Origin: an uncultured Merdimonas sp.
GTDB lineage: Bacteria > Bacillota > Clostridia > Lachnospirales > Lachnospiraceae
Direction of reading: 5' to 3'
Length of the DNA stretch: 56,770 nt
Assembly: GCA_944378225.1 (NCBI GenBank)
Contig: CALWGE010000009.1
Coordinates: forward strand, 1 to 56,770
The notes beneath the pieces are model-generated. The model saw only the letters and a list, made by a program, of their open reading frames with translations. It was not told where the DNA came from and searched no databases. Each line of letters opens with the position of its first letter. Position 1 is the stretch's first letter. A program made the translations under genes and the position numbers. Of this stretch, positions 44,057 through 51,825 are shown in pieces.

Positions 44057-44985
44057 AGAAGATTGCAACGAGAGAAAGCTACGGTAATGCTCTGAAGGAG
44101 CTTGGCGAAGAGAATCCTAATGTTATCGTGCTGGATGCAGACCTGGCAGGAGCTACAAAGACCGGTGTGTTCAAAAAGGCATTTCCGGATCGTTTTTATG
44201 ACTGCGGTATCGCAGAATCCAATATGATGAGTATTGCAGCAGGTGTAGCAACAACCGGAAAGATTCCGTTCTGCAGCACTTTCGCTATGTTTGCTGCCGG
44301 CCGTGCTTACGAGCAGGTACGCAATGCAGTTGGATATCCCCATCTGAATGTCAAGATTGGCGCTACTCATGCAGGCGTTTCTGTAGGTGAGGATGGAGCG
44401 ACTCATCAGTGTAATGAAGATATTGCGCTGATGCGTACTATTCCGGGTATGGTTGTTATCTGCCCTGCAGATGATGTGGAAGCGAGAGCTGCCGTAAAGG
44501 CTGCTGCCGAGTATGAAGGCCCGGTTTATCTGCGTTTCGGAAGACTGGCTGTACCGGTATTTAACGATGAGTCTACTTATAAATTTGAAATCGGAAAGGG
44601 AATTCTTCTGAGAGAAGGAACGGACCTGACCATCGTAGCAACCGGTCTCTGTGTAAACAGCGCACTGGAAGCTGCTGAGAAGCTGGCTGCCGACGGCGTA
44701 TCCGCTGAGGTTATCAATATCCATACCATCAAACCGCTGGATGAAGAGCTGGTTCTGGCTTCTGCAAAGAAGACCGGAAAGGTTGTAACTGTAGAGGAGC
44801 ATTCCGTAATCGGCGGTCTCGGAAGCGCTGTATGCGATGTGCTGAGCGAGAAGCTTCCGACTCCGGTTAAGAAGATCGGCGTATATGACACCTACTGCGA
44901 ATCCGGACCGGCTGTAAAGCTGCTTGAGAAGTACAAGCTGGATGGAAACGGCGTATATGAGCAGGTAAAAGACTGGCTGAAATAA
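44044..44985 (+). CDS. Transketolase, C-terminal subunit
   Basis: The 313-residue subunit has the pyrimidine-binding domain with the catalytic Glu region DCGIAESNMMSIAAG. SVGEDGATHQCNEDIALMR is the substrate-phosphate loop. A C-terminal transketolase domain follows (TVEEHSVIGGLGSAVCDVL). Together with the preceding gene it makes the active heterotetramer. AGGTGAAG precedes the ATG inside the upstream gene. Confidence 0.95.
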   Translation: MSEVKKIATRESYGNALKELGEENPNVIVLDADLAGATKTGVFKKAFPDRFYDCGIAESNMMSIAAGVATTGKIPFCSTFAMFAAGRAYEQVRNAVGYPHLNVKIGATHAGVSVGEDGATHQCNEDIALMRTIPGMVVICPADDVEARAAVKAAAEYEGPVYLRFGRLAVPVFNDESTYKFEIGKGILLREGTDLTIVATGLCVNSALEAAEKLAADGVSAEVINIHTIKPLDEELVLASAKKTGKVVTVEEHSVIGGLGSAVCDVLSEKLPTPVKKIGVYDTYCESGPAVKLLEKYKLDGNGVYEQVKDWLK

Positions 44986-45012
44986 TAAATAAAACTGTAC
45001 GGCAGCGTACAG

Positions 45013-45066
45013 AAAAGAGGGTATCCCCGGAGAGCTGATAAAGTCTGAGGATATCCTCTTTTTTAA
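45013..45066 (+). terminator. Terminator of the transketolase operon
   Basis: AAAAGAGGGTATCC pairs with GGATATCCTCTTTT, followed by TTTT. The A-rich left side also makes it work for the converging minus-strand gene. Confidence 0.88.
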
Positions 45067-45095
45067 TGTCTGTATCTGTATGTTGTATGCAGATT

Positions 45096-45665
45096 TTATA
45101 CGGGCGTTTGAATATTGTAAGATGAAACTGTAAGTGGGTGCAGTTTTTCCTGAAACAAGAAGTTAAACAACGCAATAACACGGCCTACGCCGATCATGGC
45201 AATAATTGTTCCCAACCCCACACCGAGAAGTCTGCCTTCTATAGGAAATCCAATGAGTGTGGAAATGATCACACAGGAAATATCCACAAAGTTTTTGGCT
45301 GTGCCCAGTTCCTTCCCTATGCACATGGATACAGCCTGCACAAAACCGTCGCCGGGATTCGCGATCAGATTCATATCTACGGTCAGCGCGGCTCCGACTC
45401 CGGTCAGAAGAATGGCCAGAATAAGAACAAAAAATCTAAAACCAAAAGAGGCTTCGCTGAAATCAAACCATACAGTAAAAAGATTCATAAACCGTGTGAA
45501 TACAATGCTGAGAGGTATCTGAAGAATATCGGTCCATTTTCTGTTTTTCCCTTTTAAAATAAACTCAAAAATAACAAACAGGATGCAAATGATAAGAGTT
45601 AAGTCTGCAAAGGATATGGACAGCACCGAAAGGAAGACAGAGCTTTTCTTCCGGAGCTTATTGTA
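45096..45665 (-). pseudogene. 5'-truncated YczE/DUF6198-type membrane protein
   Basis: The minus-strand frame gives four to five hydrophobic segments typical of YczE-like integral membrane proteins: LQIPLSIVFTRFMNLF, TVDMNLIANPGDGFVQAVS, GTAKNFVDISCVIIS, GVGLGTIIAMIGVGRVI. The usual first helix and the KADLG-type segment, roughly 40 residues, are missing. The open frame begins after a TGA at about 45666, with only a weak GTG 45626 and no ribosome site. So it looks like a decayed gene. The frame is otherwise intact, so a shorter working protein cannot be excluded. Confidence 0.6.
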
Positions 45666-45763
45666 TCACTAATGGTATAAATTGTATAGAGCATGTTTTG
45701 CATTTATTTCAAACCGTTTTGTTCTGCGCGAGCCCGTGAAAAGGGCTGGGGCCGGGATGAATA

Positions 45764-45792
45764 TGTCGAAAAAATTTCCGTCTCCTTCGACA
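45764..45792 (+). promoter_or_regulatory. Inverted pair of Spo0A boxes
   Basis: TGTCGAA at 45764-45770 and its complement TTCGACA at 45786-45792 both match the Spo0A box consensus exactly, 15 nt apart. A possible -10 (TATGAT, 45824-45829) lies downstream, ahead of the LysM gene. This suggests control by the sporulation regulator. Confidence 0.6.
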
Positions 45793-45896
45793 GGAAACGA
45801 TAAATCATGCAAAGTCTCTGTGCTATGATTCAGATAATCAGCCGGGGCATGTCCATAAGCCTGCAGGCGAGTACGGAGGGCAGATGAGGTGAAAGT

Positions 45897-47141
45897 ATGA
45901 TTGAATTCGTTTATAAAGAAAAGGCCAGAGAAGACGGAGCGGAGCGACAGCTCGATTTGCCGAAAAATGTACGGCAGATCGGAGAACCAGAGGAAAATCG
46001 GAAAATCTATATAGAAGATTATGTCATTACATATCTGAAACGATTTGCAAAAGAAGAGCCGCTTGGGAGCAGAATAGCGATTTTGCTTGGAAATTCAGAG
46101 AGGAAAGATGGGATTCCTTATTTGTTTATCCGAAGCGCAATTGCATTGAAGGAGCTGGAGTATCGTGAAGGCGGTATTCCGTTTACAGACGAGGTGTGGG
46201 CTCAGGTTTACAGTGTAATTAAAGAGTATTTTCCGCTGCAGGATATATTGGGGTGGTTTCTTTCTGTTCCGGGTTATCCCATGGAACTGGATCCGGGGCT
46301 GGCCAGAATTCATGTAAATTGTTTTGGCGGTGTGGATAAAGTGTTGATGGTAGCGGAGCCTACAGACGGAGATGAGGATTTTTTCGCGTATGAGAACGGA
46401 CGCCTGGCGCGGCAGAAAGGCTGTTACATTTTTTATGAAAAAAATGAGGCCATGCAGCGTTTTATGATAGACACAGGGGATGGGGAAAGCATCGACGGGA
46501 AGGAAGAGTTTGAAGACAGGGCGATTAAGAGCTTTCGGGCGATTGTGCAGGAAAAGAAAGAACTTTCCGGACAGCGGAGAGTTATGACATTTCTGTATAC
46601 AGCCAGTACTTTTCTGGTAATGGTAGTTCTGGTAATCGGCATTACCCTGATTAATAATTATGAAAAAATGGAAGGACTGGAGATGGCACTCAGCGATATA
46701 TCACGGACTCTGGAAAGCCAGGAGACGGATGCTTCTGAAGAAATTGCTGATGCAGTATCTTCTGAAAATGCCGGGCAGCAGGTAAATCCAGAGGAAACGA
46801 ACGAAGCGGACACAACAGGGGAACAGGAAGCGACGGAAGAGTCTGAAGTGCCGGAAGCAGCAGAAGTAACTGAAGTGTCGGAGACAGAAGAGGGAGCCGG
46901 AGAGGAACCGGAAGCTGCGGAGCAGGAAACGCAAGGAACCCCGCAATCTTCGGAGGAAACACAGGAAACATCCGGTGAAAATGTAGTCCCGGAAACATAT
47001 ACGGTACAGAAGGGCGATACGCTTCTTACTATCAGCCGCAGGATTTATGGCAGAGATGATCAGATAGATGCTATCTGCAGTCTGAATGGAATCGATGACT
47101 GCGACCGTATTCTGGTGGGACAAAAACTTTTGCTTCCGTAA
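45897..47141 (+). CDS. Membrane protein with MPN-like N-terminal domain and C-terminal LysM
   Basis: The 414-residue protein has a cytosolic N-terminal domain (residues 25-215: IAILLGNSERKDGIPYLFI, DILGWFLSVPGYPMELD) like the JAB/MPN fold but without the HxH...SxxD metal site. One transmembrane helix follows (MTFLYTASTFLVMVVLVIGI, about 237-256). A long Glu/Thr/Ser-rich stalk leads to a LysM domain (YTVQKGDTLLTISRRIYGR). It would cross the membrane and bind peptidoglycan outside. GAGGTGA precedes ATG 45897. It starts a three-gene envelope operon behind two Spo0A boxes. Confidence 0.8.
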   Translation: MIEFVYKEKAREDGAERQLDLPKNVRQIGEPEENRKIYIEDYVITYLKRFAKEEPLGSRIAILLGNSERKDGIPYLFIRSAIALKELEYREGGIPFTDEVWAQVYSVIKEYFPLQDILGWFLSVPGYPMELDPGLARIHVNCFGGVDKVLMVAEPTDGDEDFFAYENGRLARQKGCYIFYEKNEAMQRFMIDTGDGESIDGKEEFEDRAIKSFRAIVQEKKELSGQRRVMTFLYTASTFLVMVVLVIGITLINNYEKMEGLEMALSDISRTLESQETDASEEIADAVSSENAGQQVNPEETNEADTTGEQEATEESEVPEAAEVTEVSETEEGAGEEPEAAEQETQGTPQSSEETQETSGENVVPETYTVQKGDTLLTISRRIYGRDDQIDAICSLNGIDDCDRILVGQKLLLP

Positions 47142-47186
47142 TTGATTTATGCTATCATAATAAAAAAATCGAAGGATAAAAGGCCA

Positions 47187-48611
47187 ATGGCAGATATTAC
47201 GCAGCTTTATAAAACGCCGCCGCATGGAGATGGTGGTATGGAGACATATAAGAAAAAATTGTTACGTCACCGCGCAGGTCTTGGAATCAGATTCCTGATA
47301 TGCGCGGTTGCTGTGCTGGTAATTATAGTAGGGGTATGGCTCTGGTTTCGGGGAAGAACCTATACGGAATACGAAGTGCTTTCTTCTGTAGAGCACAGCA
47401 GCGCAGTGAATACGCAGTATGCAGAGTATAATGACTATTTGCTGCGTTACAACAGGGATGGTATTTCCTGTGTAAATACAAAGAATGAGGCAGTCTGGAG
47501 TCAGACTTACAATATGCAGTATCCTATTCTGGATACCTGTGGAAATGCTGCTGCGGTTGCAGACCGGCAGGGAAACGAGGTCTATGTTTTTGACTCCCGG
47601 GGATTGCTGACACAGATTACCACGAGACTGCCGATTCAGCAGATAAGTGTTTCGTCTCAGGGGGTTACGGCTCTTCTTCTGAACGACAGCAATGTTTCCT
47701 GGATTTATCTGTATGACGCAGAAGGGAATGTTCTTGCAGAATCCCGGTGCAGTCTGGAAGAGACAGGACAGCCGCTGTCGATCAGTATTTCCAGGGACGG
47801 ATCAAAGCTGGCAGTTTCTTATTTGCAGATTCAGAACGGAACTGCCGGCAGCTGTATTGTTTTTTATAATTTTGGTTCTGTAGGAGCTAATTTTGTGGAT
47901 AAGATTGTGTCTTCTACAGTATATGAAGATATGATAATACCGCGGGTGAAGTATCTGGGCAGTTCTGTGTGCGTAGCCGTTTCTGATCAGGGGATTATCT
48001 GTTATGAAGGAGCAGAGATTCCTGAAGAGACTTCGGTGTTGTCTCTGGATGCGGAGATACTCAGCGTGTTTTTCGGTACGGATACAGTAGGGATTATTAC
48101 AGAAGAGGAGCAGAATCCTGCAGAGGAAGAAGAGACACCGGCACAGAAGACTCCCGAAGAGACTTCGGAAAGCACAGAAGGCACAGAAAATGCGGATGCT
48201 GAAGAAGGTGCGGAAGAAGAGACCGGGGAAGATACTACGGAGCAAAATCAGGAACAGAAGGACGCTGCAGAAACTGCAGAGAACACGGATAAAAAGAAGA
48301 CAGAGAAAAAGACGGACAGACAGAAGACAGAGGCAGACGAAGAGGAAGGACGCTATCAGGTCAATCTTTATGATACGAATGGGCGGACGGTTCTGTCGCT
48401 GCGGACAGATCTGAAATATACACAGGCAAAGATTTCAAAAGATATGCTGATCCTCTATAATGACACAGAATGTGAAATTTACAGTCCTCAGGGAGTTCTG
48501 AAGTATGCAGGAAGTTTCGATACGGCGATAGCAGATCTTTACAAGACGTCTGGGTTCCGCAGATATGTGGCGGTATTTTCAGATCGAACGGACATCATCA
48601 AGCTGAAATAG
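47187..48611 (+). CDS. Membrane-anchored beta-propeller-like protein (DUF5711 type)
   Basis: The 474-residue protein has a short cytosolic start and one helix (FLICAVAVLVIIVGVWLWF). Repeated WD-like strands follow (VAVADRQGNEVYVFDSRGLL, VSWIYLYDAEGNVLAES, SISRDGSKLAVSYLQ). I recall this as DUF5711. A low-complexity insert of about 83 residues rich in Glu, Thr and Lys (from EEEQNPAEEEETP to ADEEEG) breaks the repeats before the last strands. ATG 47187 has a weak AAAAGG. The role is unknown; the neighbours suggest the cell envelope. Confidence 0.7.
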   Translation: MADITQLYKTPPHGDGGMETYKKKLLRHRAGLGIRFLICAVAVLVIIVGVWLWFRGRTYTEYEVLSSVEHSSAVNTQYAEYNDYLLRYNRDGISCVNTKNEAVWSQTYNMQYPILDTCGNAAAVADRQGNEVYVFDSRGLLTQITTRLPIQQISVSSQGVTALLLNDSNVSWIYLYDAEGNVLAESRCSLEETGQPLSISISRDGSKLAVSYLQIQNGTAGSCIVFYNFGSVGANFVDKIVSSTVYEDMIIPRVKYLGSSVCVAVSDQGIICYEGAEIPEETSVLSLDAEILSVFFGTDTVGIITEEEQNPAEEEETPAQKTPEETSESTEGTENADAEEGAEEETGEDTTEQNQEQKDAAETAENTDKKKTEKKTDRQKTEADEEEGRYQVNLYDTNGRTVLSLRTDLKYTQAKISKDMLILYNDTECEIYSPQGVLKYAGSFDTAIADLYKTSGFRRYVAVFSDRTDIIKLK

Positions 48612-48624
48612 AGGAGTAAAGTAC

Positions 48625-49194
48625 ATGAACTGGTTATTACCTGCAGTGGCAGTCTTTCTTATACTGGCTGCCTGGGACGGACACAGAAAAGGATTTATAA
48701 GAAAACTGGTAGGAATTATTAGCCTGGCACTGACACTGGTGGTGACCTCGGTGGCATCTCCGCTTGTCGCGCAATTTCTGAAAGAACATACGGGTCTGTA
48801 TACGGTGCTGCAGGAGAGCATCAGCTCCAGCGATGCAGAATTGCTGGAGACTTTTCAGAGCCTGGGGCTTGGCGATATGGTCAGCGGATATCTGGCAGAT
48901 CAGATCCTTCATGTGATAGCTGTCCTGATTACGCTGCTTCTTGTGGGAGTGCTGGTTCGTGGAATAGCTTTTTCTCTGGGGCTTGCAGCCAGGCTGCCTG
49001 TTCTGCATGGACTTAACAAGCTGGCAGGTCTGGTTTTTGGCTTTGGGGAAGGCATCATTATCGTCTGGATTTTCTTTTTTGTGATTACTGTTTGCTCCAC
49101 CACGGAATGGGGAGGGAAACTTTTGTCTATGGTATCTGAAAGCGGTTTTTTGTCCTGGCTGTACCAGAACAATGTTCTCTTTCAGCTCCTGTAA
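48625..49194 (+). CDS. CvpA family membrane protein
   Basis: The 189-residue protein has four hydrophobic segments and the CvpA pattern: AAWDGHRKGFIRKLVGIISLAL at the N-terminus and LNKLAGLVFGFGEGIIIVW in the middle. CvpA proteins affect envelope stress tolerance and colicin V production in other bacteria; their chemistry is unknown. It starts 13 nt after the beta-propeller gene, in the same operon as the LysM protein. Confidence 0.85.
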   Translation: MNWLLPAVAVFLILAAWDGHRKGFIRKLVGIISLALTLVVTSVASPLVAQFLKEHTGLYTVLQESISSSDAELLETFQSLGLGDMVSGYLADQILHVIAVLITLLLVGVLVRGIAFSLGLAARLPVLHGLNKLAGLVFGFGEGIIIVWIFFFVITVCSTTEWGGKLLSMVSESGFLSWLYQNNVLFQLL

Positions 49195-49261
49195 CATTTG
49201 CAGGAATGCAGAACTGTCTGCAGACTGAGCTGTGCGGCGGCGGAAACGGAAAGATTTGTTC

Positions 49262-49290
49262 TTGACAAAATCGCAGCAAGTGTATATTAT
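49262..49290 (+). promoter_or_regulatory. Promoter of the TSUP gene
   Basis: TTGACA at 49262-49267, 17 nt, TATTAT at 49285-49290, directly before a RAT-like site. Confidence 0.85.
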
Positions 49291-49300
49291 TATCACCGGA

Positions 49301-49326
49301 GTGTTACTGTTAAATCAGGCATGACC
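49301..49326 (+). promoter_or_regulatory. RAT-like antiterminator site 1
   Basis: GTGTTACTG-TTAAAT-CAGGCATGACC keeps the RAT core TGTTACTG...CAGGCA seen in the beta-glucoside leader. The outer stem is GTG/CAT rather than GG/CC. Its 3' half overlaps the terminator that follows. Confidence 0.78.
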
Positions 49327-49369
49327 AAAAGAAATGCAGAGGCATTTTCTTTTTGGTCATGCCTTTTTT
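49318..49369 (+). terminator. Leader terminator before the TSUP gene
   Basis: GGCATGACCAAAAAGAAATGC-like left arm pairs with GCATTTTCTTTTTGGTCATGCC (long stem, few bulges), then T6. It lies 80 nt before the TSUP start, so it must be overcome for expression. Confidence 0.9.
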
Positions 49370-49450
49370 GATCTTCAGGTTTACGCCATATCTGCTCCTT
49401 AGTCCTGCAGATAAACAGTGATACCTGAGAGGAATAAGAGGGAAATTGTG

Positions 49451-50212
49451 ATGGAAATTTGGAAAGAAGCGGTATTTCTTATCATTCTTTTTGCGGCAAA
49501 TCTGATTCAGGCGATCACGGGATTTGCCGGGACCCTGCTTGCGATGCCGCCGGGCATGCAGCTGCTGGGAGTAGATGAAGCCAAGTCTGTGCTTACGGTT
49601 CTGGATCAGCTTTCCTGCCTTTTAATAGTTTTTACCGGTTTTAAACACATTAACTGGAAAGAGTTTGCGAAAATGGCAGTTCTTATGGTTGTGGGGATGT
49701 ATGCGGGTATAAAAATTTTTGAGGTGTTTCCGGTTCAGCAGCTATTGACTCTTTATGGCGTTATGATACTATGCATTGCGTTCTGGAAGCTGTTTGGGCA
49801 AAAGGCAGTTCTGACATTGGGAAGCGGCAGCTCTCCATCCGGGGAAAAGAAATGTACGCTGCGCACAGCAGGAATGGTATGTGTGATTCTGGCAGCAGGG
49901 GTGATTCATGGAATGTTTGTGTCAGGCGGAGCGCTTCTCGTCATTTACGCATCTTCTGCGCTGAAAGAAAAGGAAGAATTCCGGGCTACCATGGCTATGC
50001 TTTGGGTGACGATAGGCTGTTATATTACGGGAAACCAGATACAGTCAGGATGTTTTGATACACAGGCGGTTTATCTGTGTCTGGCCGGAGTGGTTCCGCT
50101 GGCGGCGGGAATCTGGGCAGGGACCAGGCTTGTGAGAAGGATTAATCAGGAAACGTTTTTGCGGCTTACCTATGTGCTTCTGATTGTGTCCGGTGTGGTT
50201 GCGATTGTATAA
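49451..50212 (+). CDS. TSUP (TauE/SafE) family anion transporter
   Basis: The 253-residue membrane protein has about eight hydrophobic helices and the TSUP pattern: NLIQAITGFAGTLLAMP near the N-terminus and HGMFVSGGALLVIYASSAL in the second half. TSUP proteins export sulphite, sulphonates or organic anions; the substrate cannot be read from sequence. It sits alone behind its own promoter and RAT/terminator leader, nearly identical to that of the alpha-glucoside genes downstream. AAGAGGG 49436-49442 fits ATG 49451; a GTG at 49418 is less likely. Confidence 0.88.
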   Translation: MEIWKEAVFLIILFAANLIQAITGFAGTLLAMPPGMQLLGVDEAKSVLTVLDQLSCLLIVFTGFKHINWKEFAKMAVLMVVGMYAGIKIFEVFPVQQLLTLYGVMILCIAFWKLFGQKAVLTLGSGSSPSGEKKCTLRTAGMVCVILAAGVIHGMFVSGGALLVIYASSALKEKEEFRATMAMLWVTIGCYITGNQIQSGCFDTQAVYLCLAGVVPLAAGIWAGTRLVRRINQETFLRLTYVLLIVSGVVAIV

Positions 50213-50284
50213 TGGCAATTTACACAAAAATATGGATATAAATTTGGTAAATCAGACAAAAAACAAGAAAAACCCAAAATAGTA

Positions 50285-50313
50285 TTGACAGTACTTACTG
50301 AAATACATATAAT
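50285..50313 (+). promoter_or_regulatory. Promoter of the alpha-glucoside operon
   Basis: TTGACA at 50285-50290, 17 nt, TATAAT at 50308-50313: both boxes are perfect. Confidence 0.9.
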
Positions 50314-50333
50314 AACAGCAAAGTTTGAGATGC

Positions 50334-50358
50334 GTGTTACTGTTAAATCAGGCATGAG
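50334..50358 (+). promoter_or_regulatory. RAT-like antiterminator site 2
   Basis: GTGTTACTG-TTAAAT-CAGGCATGAG is identical to site 1 over 24 nt. It overlaps the left arm of the following terminator. Confidence 0.78.
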
Positions 50359-50394
50359 TTTCTTCTCTAAGGAGGAGGATCCATGCCTTTTTTT
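50351..50394 (+). terminator. Leader terminator of the alpha-glucoside operon
   Basis: GGCATG pairs with CATGCC, with an inner TTCTTCTC/GGAGGAGGA stem, followed by T7. Confidence 0.82.
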
Positions 50395-50447
50395 GTTGGT
50401 TTTCGGCCGGACTGGCAAAAATCAGGCATGCAAAAAGGAGGATGAGA

Positions 50448-50939
50448 ATGTTTCAGCTTTTTAAGAAAAAGCCGGAAAAACCGGAATTGGAACTTGCGGC
50501 GATGACAGATGGACGCTGCATCCCTCTGGAAGAAGTAAAGGATCCCGTATTTTCCGGAAAAGCTTTGGGAGATGGAGTTGCAATTATTCCGGAGGACTGT
50601 GTGATTACAGCTCCTTGTGATGGAACGCTTTCCATGATAGCAGAAACCCTTCATGCCTTTGGCATGACAAGGGATGACGGACTGGAACTGATGGTACATA
50701 TAGGGATTGATACGGTTGCACTGAAGGGAGAGGGCTTTCAGGCGCTGGCCTCTCAGGGAAGTATAATTAAAAAGGGCGAACCGGTGATTCGTTTTGATGC
50801 CAGTCTGATGAAGGAGAAAGGGGTGGATATGACTACCATGCTGATTCTCCTGAATCCTGCAGAGTACAGCTATAAAATACTGGCAGACGGACAGCAGGTG
50901 AAAAAAAGTATCGATACGATTATTGAGTGCAGCCGCTGA
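50448..50939 (+). CDS. PTS glucose-type EIIA
   Basis: The 163-residue EIIA of the glucose family passes phosphate from HPr to the EIICB protein encoded two genes later. The active-site His is in ELMVHIGIDTVALKG, the supporting His in LHAFGM. CIPLEEVKDPVFSGKALGDGVAI is the family start. AAAGGAGG lies 6 nt before ATG 50448 (ATG 50442 is too close). It is first in the operon, before the bglG-type gene. Confidence 0.93.
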   Translation: MFQLFKKKPEKPELELAAMTDGRCIPLEEVKDPVFSGKALGDGVAIIPEDCVITAPCDGTLSMIAETLHAFGMTRDDGLELMVHIGIDTVALKGEGFQALASQGSIIKKGEPVIRFDASLMKEKGVDMTTMLILLNPAEYSYKILADGQQVKKSIDTIIECSR

Positions 50940-50967
50940 TAAATGATAAGTGGGGATTTTAAAGAAC

Positions 50968-51786
50968 ATGGAAGCCGTTAAGGTATACAACAATAACGCG
51001 GTATCAGCGGTGAAACCGGACGGGCGCGAGGTCGTTCTGGTTGGGGCGGGAGTTGGTTTTGCCAAAAGACCCGGAGACACCATTGATGAGCGGAAGATAG
51101 AAAAAGTTTATTATATTCAGAGTGAGTTTCAGACAAAATTTTTACAGCTTATGAAGGATGCCAGTCCTGAGGCGGTCCACGCATCGGAGGATATTCTGAA
51201 ATATGCAAGGGGAAAGGGTCTGGAACTGAAAGATCAGCTTCTGGTATCCCTGATTGATCATATCTGTTTTGCCATCGAACGATGCCGGCAGGGGATTGAG
51301 CTGCCATATCTGATGCTGGCAGAAACCAGACTCCTCTATCCAAGAGAATTTGAAGCGGGGAGATGGGCCATTGACCGGATTGAATCCCGCTGCGGCGTAA
51401 GACTGCCGGATTATGAGGCCGGGTACATTGCATTGCAGCTTGCAAGCGCATCTATGAACCGGGAAATGACCTACAATACTCTGAAACTTACAAAGGGCTG
51501 TATGGATATTATCCGCGAAACCTACGGAGCAGAGCTCGATCCGGACCAGATTGATACGGTACGTCTTACGACTCATCTGAAGTTTCTGGCCCAGCGTATT
51601 TTTCAGCAGATACAGTGGTCTGATGATGATATGGAAGGCCTGCATGAAATGCTTCTGAAAAAGCATGAAAGAAACAGAAGCTGTATGGAACGGCTGAAGG
51701 AATATATCCGGGAAAATTTCAACCATACCCTGAACGCCCAGGAAGAGGTGTATCTGCTGGTGCATCTGAGTAAGATATTTTATTAA
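50968..51786 (+). CDS. BglG/LicT family transcription antiterminator (PRD protein)
   Basis: The 272-residue protein has the RNA-binding CAT domain (EAVKVYNNNAVSAV ... VGAGVGFAKRPGD) and two PRDs. PRD1 keeps the first histidine (SLIDHICF) but the second, usual GFIALHIVNA, is Gln157 (GYIALQLAS; codon CAG at 51436). PRD2 keeps both (LTTHLKFL; YLLVHLSKI). In LicT, PRD1 histidines are targets of negative control by the EII protein. It should bind both RAT-like sites, at 49301 and 50334. ATG 50968 is favoured over GTG 50950, although the ribosome site is weak. Confidence 0.9.
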   Translation: MEAVKVYNNNAVSAVKPDGREVVLVGAGVGFAKRPGDTIDERKIEKVYYIQSEFQTKFLQLMKDASPEAVHASEDILKYARGKGLELKDQLLVSLIDHICFAIERCRQGIELPYLMLAETRLLYPREFEAGRWAIDRIESRCGVRLPDYEAGYIALQLASASMNREMTYNTLKLTKGCMDIIRETYGAELDPDQIDTVRLTTHLKFLAQRIFQQIQWSDDDMEGLHEMLLKKHERNRSCMERLKEYIRENFNHTLNAQEEVYLLVHLSKIFY

Positions 51787-51825
51787 CTGATTTTAAAGAG
51801 TTGTTATCAAAGGAGAAATACTGTT

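Noticed and set aside
45096-45557. Plus-strand open frames opposite the truncated membrane gene
   Set aside because: They are rich in Lys/Arg and Pro with no motifs; the minus-strand frame shows typical membrane helices.
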